NCBI GenBank assembly: GCA_029936675.1
Contig: JAPYSB010000002.1
Span: 44,184-108,183, forward strand
Direction: 5' to 3'
DNA length: 64,000 bases
DNA from: Dehalococcoidia bacterium
Lineage (GTDB): Bacteria > Chloroflexota > Dehalococcoidia > Lucifugimonadales > UBA826
Positions within the stretch are counted from its first letter, which is position 1. Each line of letters starts with the position of its first letter. A program made the position numbers and the translations under genes. Of this stretch, positions 60,597-64,000 are shown piece by piece. Under the pieces are notes generated by a model that was given only the letters and a program-made list of their open reading frames with translations, had not been told where the DNA came from and ran no database searches.

Positions 60597-63500
60597 TTGA
60601 CTTCACAGCCGAGATGCTGGTGCGGACACCATGAACGTTATCACGGTGGGGACAGCTGCACGCTATGCGACAAGCAACGGTTACATGAATCTCACCCTTT
60701 CAGATTGGCAAACCCGGCTGAAAAAGTGGTAATGCTTGAGCGAATAGGCCGGTACGAACTAAAAGAGCGAGTGGGCGCTGGTGGCCAAGCGACCGTATAT
60801 TTGGCGGAAGATACCCTCCTTAAACGAAATGTCGCCGTTAAGGTCATGAACCAGCTTGTCTCATCCCACAGTGAGTACATAGACACTCTCATGACTGAGG
60901 CTCAACTTGTTGCTGGTCTGTCCCATCCAAACATCGCGACTGTATATGATTTCACTGTTGAGGGCGAATACGCCTGCATAGTCATGGAATATTTCCCGAA
61001 CAGCCTTGATAAAGAGCTGGCCAGGGAAGGGGCAATGGCCGTTAACAAGGCAGTCGATATCATTTCCAAAATCTGTGAGGCACTCTCTTATGCCCACAGC
61101 ATGGGATTTGTACACAGAGATATAAAACCTCACAACGTTCTTTTGGCTGCGGATGGCTCTCCCAAAGTCACCGACTTTGGTATAGCCCGAGCGAGTGATT
61201 TATCTTCTGTCACAAGTTCAAAGGGAACCCCTTTGTATATGTCCCCAGAACAATGCAAAGGAACATCAATTGACATTCGCTCCGACATTTATGCAGTCGG
61301 AATAACGTTTTACGAACTTCTAACGGGGAAAACTCCTTTCAAAGGGTCAGTCCCTCAGCTTTACCGAATGCATATAGAAGAAGAGGTCCCCGGTATCCCG
61401 GAGTCTTTTAGCGTACCTTCAAATATTGAAGACGTGATAAGAAAATGCATGGAGAAAGACCCAAAAGACCGTTATCAAAACATGGTTGAGGTCATTTCTG
61501 CCCTGGAAGTTTCTGCTGACCAGTCAACGGCAAAAAGAGTAGCACTGATAGGTCAAAACGGTGAAGGGGAGGTCCAAGTTGACCCCGACCGTTCAAGAAA
61601 AGATTGGCGCCGACAGGGTGAATACACTGTTCTGGGTGAAATAGACAAAGACGACAGAACGGGTCTTTCCTGGAAGGTTCAGGCAGAGGCGGATGAAGTA
61701 GTTATTGTAAGGAAAAACGGGAAAATAACCGACGTATTTTCTGAAGAGCGAAAAAGCATTAAATCCTTTGGTGAATCTCTCACTTCAATATTTAAAATAG
61801 GCCCAAAATACGAAGTCTTTAAAGCCACTAAAACACGATTTAACATAATTTTCTGGCTAGGGGATGACACAACACTCACTACCAGCAATAAAGATTTCAC
61901 CTTTGGATTGCCTGTTTTAACGAGTGACAATCAGGCAATCCCTGCCAAAATAGATCTCTGGCTACAGGTAAATGATGAGCTACCAAAGAACCTTCTTTTA
62001 CTACTAAGAGGTCAAGATTCTCTCAATCGATATGACCTTGCCTCAGAGATAAGAGAGGACCTGTTAGCAAAAATACTTGCTCTTAACCTTAGTCAATATT
62101 CTTTTGCCAAACTTAGAGGGAATAAAAGTTTACTCAAAGAGATAGGGGAATCAATCCGAGGAGAAGTAGCAGAAACTCTTACTACCTACGGGTTGGACGT
62201 TCAAGACTACTCAATTAGCTGGGGCTTTACCCTGCAAGAAAGAGCAGACATAACCCAGCAGAGACACCAGGTTGCTCTCCAGGATGTTCGAAATATAAAC
62301 AGGATAGACCAGTTTAGAAATGGAAATGCCCGACTAGAAGACCGGGCCCCACTCAGGGCAGCCCGAAAGCGTTCCTACTGGGCGATAGCGATAGCCGCTA
62401 TCGCTCTGATATTTGCCATAACATTTATGACTATGAACGGCGGAAACCTGATAGGCCTGGCCACGGGTGAGGGAGGTGACTCTGAAAGTGAGATTATCTC
62501 TCCTGCGGCCATGGTACCGGTTCCCCCCGCAGTCGCAGCGATACCTGAGGTTCTACCCCCAGTTGTCATACCCACTTCAGAACCTGTTATCGACAAAAAT
62601 GTGACATTTGTTCTTAAGAGAGAGACGTACATCGCTTTAGTACCGATGGACGAAAGTTTTGTTCAAATCTCCAAAATCTCAATTGATTCGTCATCTGAAA
62701 TGGACTTAAGTACTTCTTCAGTGAATATAGAAGGCGTTGAAGCAAGGGAAATTTCATATCCACCTGAAAATGTGACCTTCCTGAAAAATATGGATATTTC
62801 TATAGACGGACCCTATGAATCACATTCGATACCCGGGGAAATAGAATTTTATGTCAATCGTGATTGGATGGAATCTGAAGACGTATCTAAATCAGACATC
62901 TCACTATATAAGTACTCTGAAGGTTGGGTCGAATTAAACACAACTTATAAAGCTGACATTACCCACGTAAACTCAATTTACAGGGTTTTCTCAGCAGAAA
63001 GCCTAGGATTTTCTTCTATCTTCTCAGTAGTAATAGAAAGAAATCCCGTGGTTATCCAATCGCTCGATTTAACCCCCGCTCCTTTACTGGCAGTACCTTC
63101 GGAGCTACCAACTCCCACACCTACCCCAACTAGGACTCCTACACCAAACCCCGAAGCACGCGACAACGTAGAAGCAATAATTGGGACTGAAAATATAGGG
63201 AGTTTTGACTACCCTGGGGATGAAGACTACTGGCTACTGAATGTAGATGACTCCCTTATCAATAAGACAATAAGCATATCTGTGACTGCCGATGACGGAG
63301 CCGATACCTACCTTGAGCTTGAGTCTCCTTCCGGAACAATGGTCGCTGAAGATGATGACAGTGGTCCGGGAGAGGATGCCTTAATAGAATATGTAAAGTT
63401 AAATGAACGCGGCCAATACAAAGTAAAAGTAACGGCGTTCGATAACTACGTAGGTGGGTACAAGCTGGAAATACTAACCGGTACGGTTATTACTACTCCA

Positions 63501-64000
63501 ACAATCACTCCCACTGTGACTATTACACCTACACCAAACCCCGAAGCACGCGACAACGTAGAAGCAATAATTGGGACTGAAAATATAGGGAGTTTTGACT
63601 ACCCTGGGGATGAAGACTACTGGCTACTGAATGTAGATGACTCCCTTATCAATAAGACAATAAGCATATCTGTGACTGCCGATGACGGAGCCGATACCTA
63701 CCTTGAGCTTGAGTCTCCTTCCGGAACAATGGTCGCTGAAGATGATGACAGTGGTCCGGGAGAGGATGCCTTAATAGAATATGTAAAGTTAAATGAACGC
63801 GGCCAATACAAAGTAAAAGTAACGGCGTTCGATAACTACGTAGGTGGGTACAAGCTGGAAATACTAACCGGTGCGGTTATGCCTACTCCAACAGTCACTC
63901 CCACTGTAACACCTACGCCTGCTGCTCCACCAAGTCCAACTCCTACGCCTACGTCAGGCACCTCAGAAGCTGAGACATCTACGCCTACACCGACTCAGAC
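60597..64000 (+). CDS. Zinc motif-Ser/Thr kinase-SPFH-membrane-PGF-pre-PGF-like-PPC repeat protein (runs off right edge)
   Basis: One open frame of at least 1134 residues, absent from the ORF track. Order: CxC...CxxC motif (residues 7-24); Hanks-type kinase (about 52-310) with GAGGQATVYLA, Lys 82 in AVKV, HRDIKPHN (Asp 175), DFGIAR (Asp 193) and MSPEQ, thus complete; an SPFH/band-7-like domain (about 355-560) with EADEVVIVRKNG and YGLDVQDYSISWG; a membrane helix (WAIAIAAIALIFAITFMTM, about 593-612); an exported beta domain like PGF-pre-PGF (about 730-815); then two PPC-like domains in Thr/Pro linkers. The TTG at 60597 follows GGGGGA by 6 nt; ATG 60732 would drop the zinc motif. It probably senses an outside signal at the envelope. 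Confidence 0.85.
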   Translation, partial: MTSQPRCWCGHHERYHGGDSCTLCDKQRLHESHPFRLANPAEKVVMLERIGRYELKERVGAGGQATVYLAEDTLLKRNVAVKVMNQLVSSHSEYIDTLMTEAQLVAGLSHPNIATVYDFTVEGEYACIVMEYFPNSLDKELAREGAMAVNKAVDIISKICEALSYAHSMGFVHRDIKPHNVLLAADGSPKVTDFGIARASDLSSVTSSKGTPLYMSPEQCKGTSIDIRSDIYAVGITFYELLTGKTPFKGSVPQLYRMHIEEEVPGIPESFSVPSNIEDVIRKCMEKDPKDRYQNMVEVISALEVSADQSTAKRVALIGQNGEGEVQVDPDRSRKDWRRQGEYTVLGEIDKDDRTGLSWKVQAEADEVVIVRKNGKITDVFSEERKSIKSFGESLTSIFKIGPKYEVFKATKTRFNIIFWLGDDTTLTTSNKDFTFGLPVLTSDNQAIPAKIDLWLQVNDELPKNLLLLLRGQDSLNRYDLASEIREDLLAKILALNLSQYSFAKLRGNKSLLKEIGESIRGEVAETLTTYGLDVQDYSISWGFTLQERADITQQRHQVALQDVRNINRIDQFRNGNARLEDRAPLRAARKRSYWAIAIAAIALIFAITFMTMNGGNLIGLATGEGGDSESEIISPAAMVPVPPAVAAIPEVLPPVVIPTSEPVIDKNVTFVLKRETYIALVPMDESFVQISKISIDSSSEMDLSTSSVNIEGVEAREISYPPENVTFLKNMDISIDGPYESHSIPGEIEFYVNRDWMESEDVSKSDISLYKYSEGWVELNTTYKADITHVNSIYRVFSAESLGFSSIFSVVIERNPVVIQSLDLTPAPLLAVPSELPTPTPTPTRTPTPNPEARDNVEAIIGTENIGSFDYPGDEDYWLLNVDDSLINKTISISVTADDGADTYLELESPSGTMVAEDDDSGPGEDALIEYVKLNERGQYKVKVTAFDNYVGGYKLEILTGTVITTPTITPTVTITPTPNPEARDNVEAIIGTENIGSFDYPGDEDYWLLNVDDSLINKTISISVTADDGADTYLELESPSGTMVAEDDDSGPGEDALIEYVKLNERGQYKVKVTAFDNYVGGYKLEILTGAVMPTPTVTPTVTPTPAAPPSPTPTPTSGTSEAETSTPTPTQ
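63138..63482 (+). repeat. Tandem in-frame repeat, copy 1 (PPC-like domain)
   Basis: This 345-nt stretch is identical base for base to 63528-63872; the period is 390 nt, or 130 codons. It encodes a Pro/Thr linker end and a PPC-like beta domain (GSFDYPGDEDYWLLNVDD ... DTYLELESPSG). Confidence 0.95.
63528..63872 (+). repeat. Tandem in-frame repeat, copy 2 (PPC-like domain)
   Basis: Identical to copy 1 over 345 nt; the 45-nt linkers after each copy differ at only a few positions at first and then diverge. Lack of any silent change shows very recent duplication or gene conversion. Assembly error is a possible alternative. Confidence 0.95.

Noticed and set aside
60692-63166. Minus-strand ORFs of 62-90 residues opposite the kinase
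   Set aside because: They are shadows of the long plus-strand reading frame, which the track omits because it has no stop in the window.
63138-63872. Mobile element or CRISPR array as source of the repeats
   Set aside because: There are only two units, in frame with a coding sequence, without spacers, transposase or terminal inverted repeats.

Overview
The window looks like a chromosomal segment of a free-living, probably marine, bacterium of the Chloroflexota, most likely near the SAR202 clade. This is inference. It rests on several divergent enolase-superfamily dehydratases, many major facilitator (MFS) carriers, NHL-repeat and SMP-30 proteins, flavin monooxygenases, an LppX-like lipoprotein, moderately low GC by eye, and very tight gene packing (three convergent pairs share a 4-nt double stop). 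There is no rRNA, no convincing tRNA, no CRISPR array, no transposase and no phage module.

Layout. 0-1.8 kb: an imuB-dnaE2 SOS mutagenesis pair under a promoter that carries a perfect LexA-type box; dnaE2 runs off the left edge. 1.8-34 kb: mostly catabolic genes with transporters. They include three-gene units such as acetyltransferase/enolase/EamA carrier, an iodotyrosine-deiodinase-like nitroreductase, an amidase, HpcH/HpaI aldolases, dienelactone hydrolase, SDR and aldo/keto reductase. A collinear sugar-acid type operon runs from 23.7 to 30 kb (2-hydroxyacid dehydrogenase, aldolase, KDG-type kinase, cupin, SMP-30 lactonase, D-aminoacylase-like hydrolase, small ferredoxin-fold proteins). 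33.2-34.2 kb: the most unusual small locus, a membrane thioredoxin whose first active-site Cys codon is TGA (UxxC), next to a Cys-rich zinc-ribbon gene. 36.5-39.6 kb: an orphan RND pump facing an MFS gene across a 22-bp palindrome. 41-45.3 kb: a nucleic-acid group (Holliday-junction-resolvase-like protein, RNase D, a membrane-anchored protein with a domain that looks like the head of McrA-type restriction enzymes) plus PncC and an old-yellow-enzyme. 45.2-56.6 kb: further catabolism (third enolase, GMC oxidoreductase, CoA transferase, D-serine dehydratase-like and L-threonine aldolase enzymes, and a meta-cleavage-like FAH/VOC/flavin monooxygenase group). 58-60.3 kb: a PQQ-type sugar dehydrogenase lipoprotein and a surface hydrolase. 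60.6-64 kb: a very large protein that combines a zinc motif, Ser/Thr kinase, SPFH domain, membrane segment and exported repeats. It runs off the right edge and is missing from the supplied ORF track.

How the genes work together: the window reads as a scavenging specialist's toolkit. Ten MFS carriers, one EamA carrier and one RND pump move small organic acids and other compounds. Dehydratases, lactonases, aldolases, kinases and oxidoreductases then convert sugar acids, amides, D-amino-acid derivatives and possibly aromatic or halogenated compounds. Substrates cannot be assigned from sequence alone. Where the ORF track began too early, I moved starts to codons with a Shine-Dalgarno match or family-typical N-terminus and say so in the entry.
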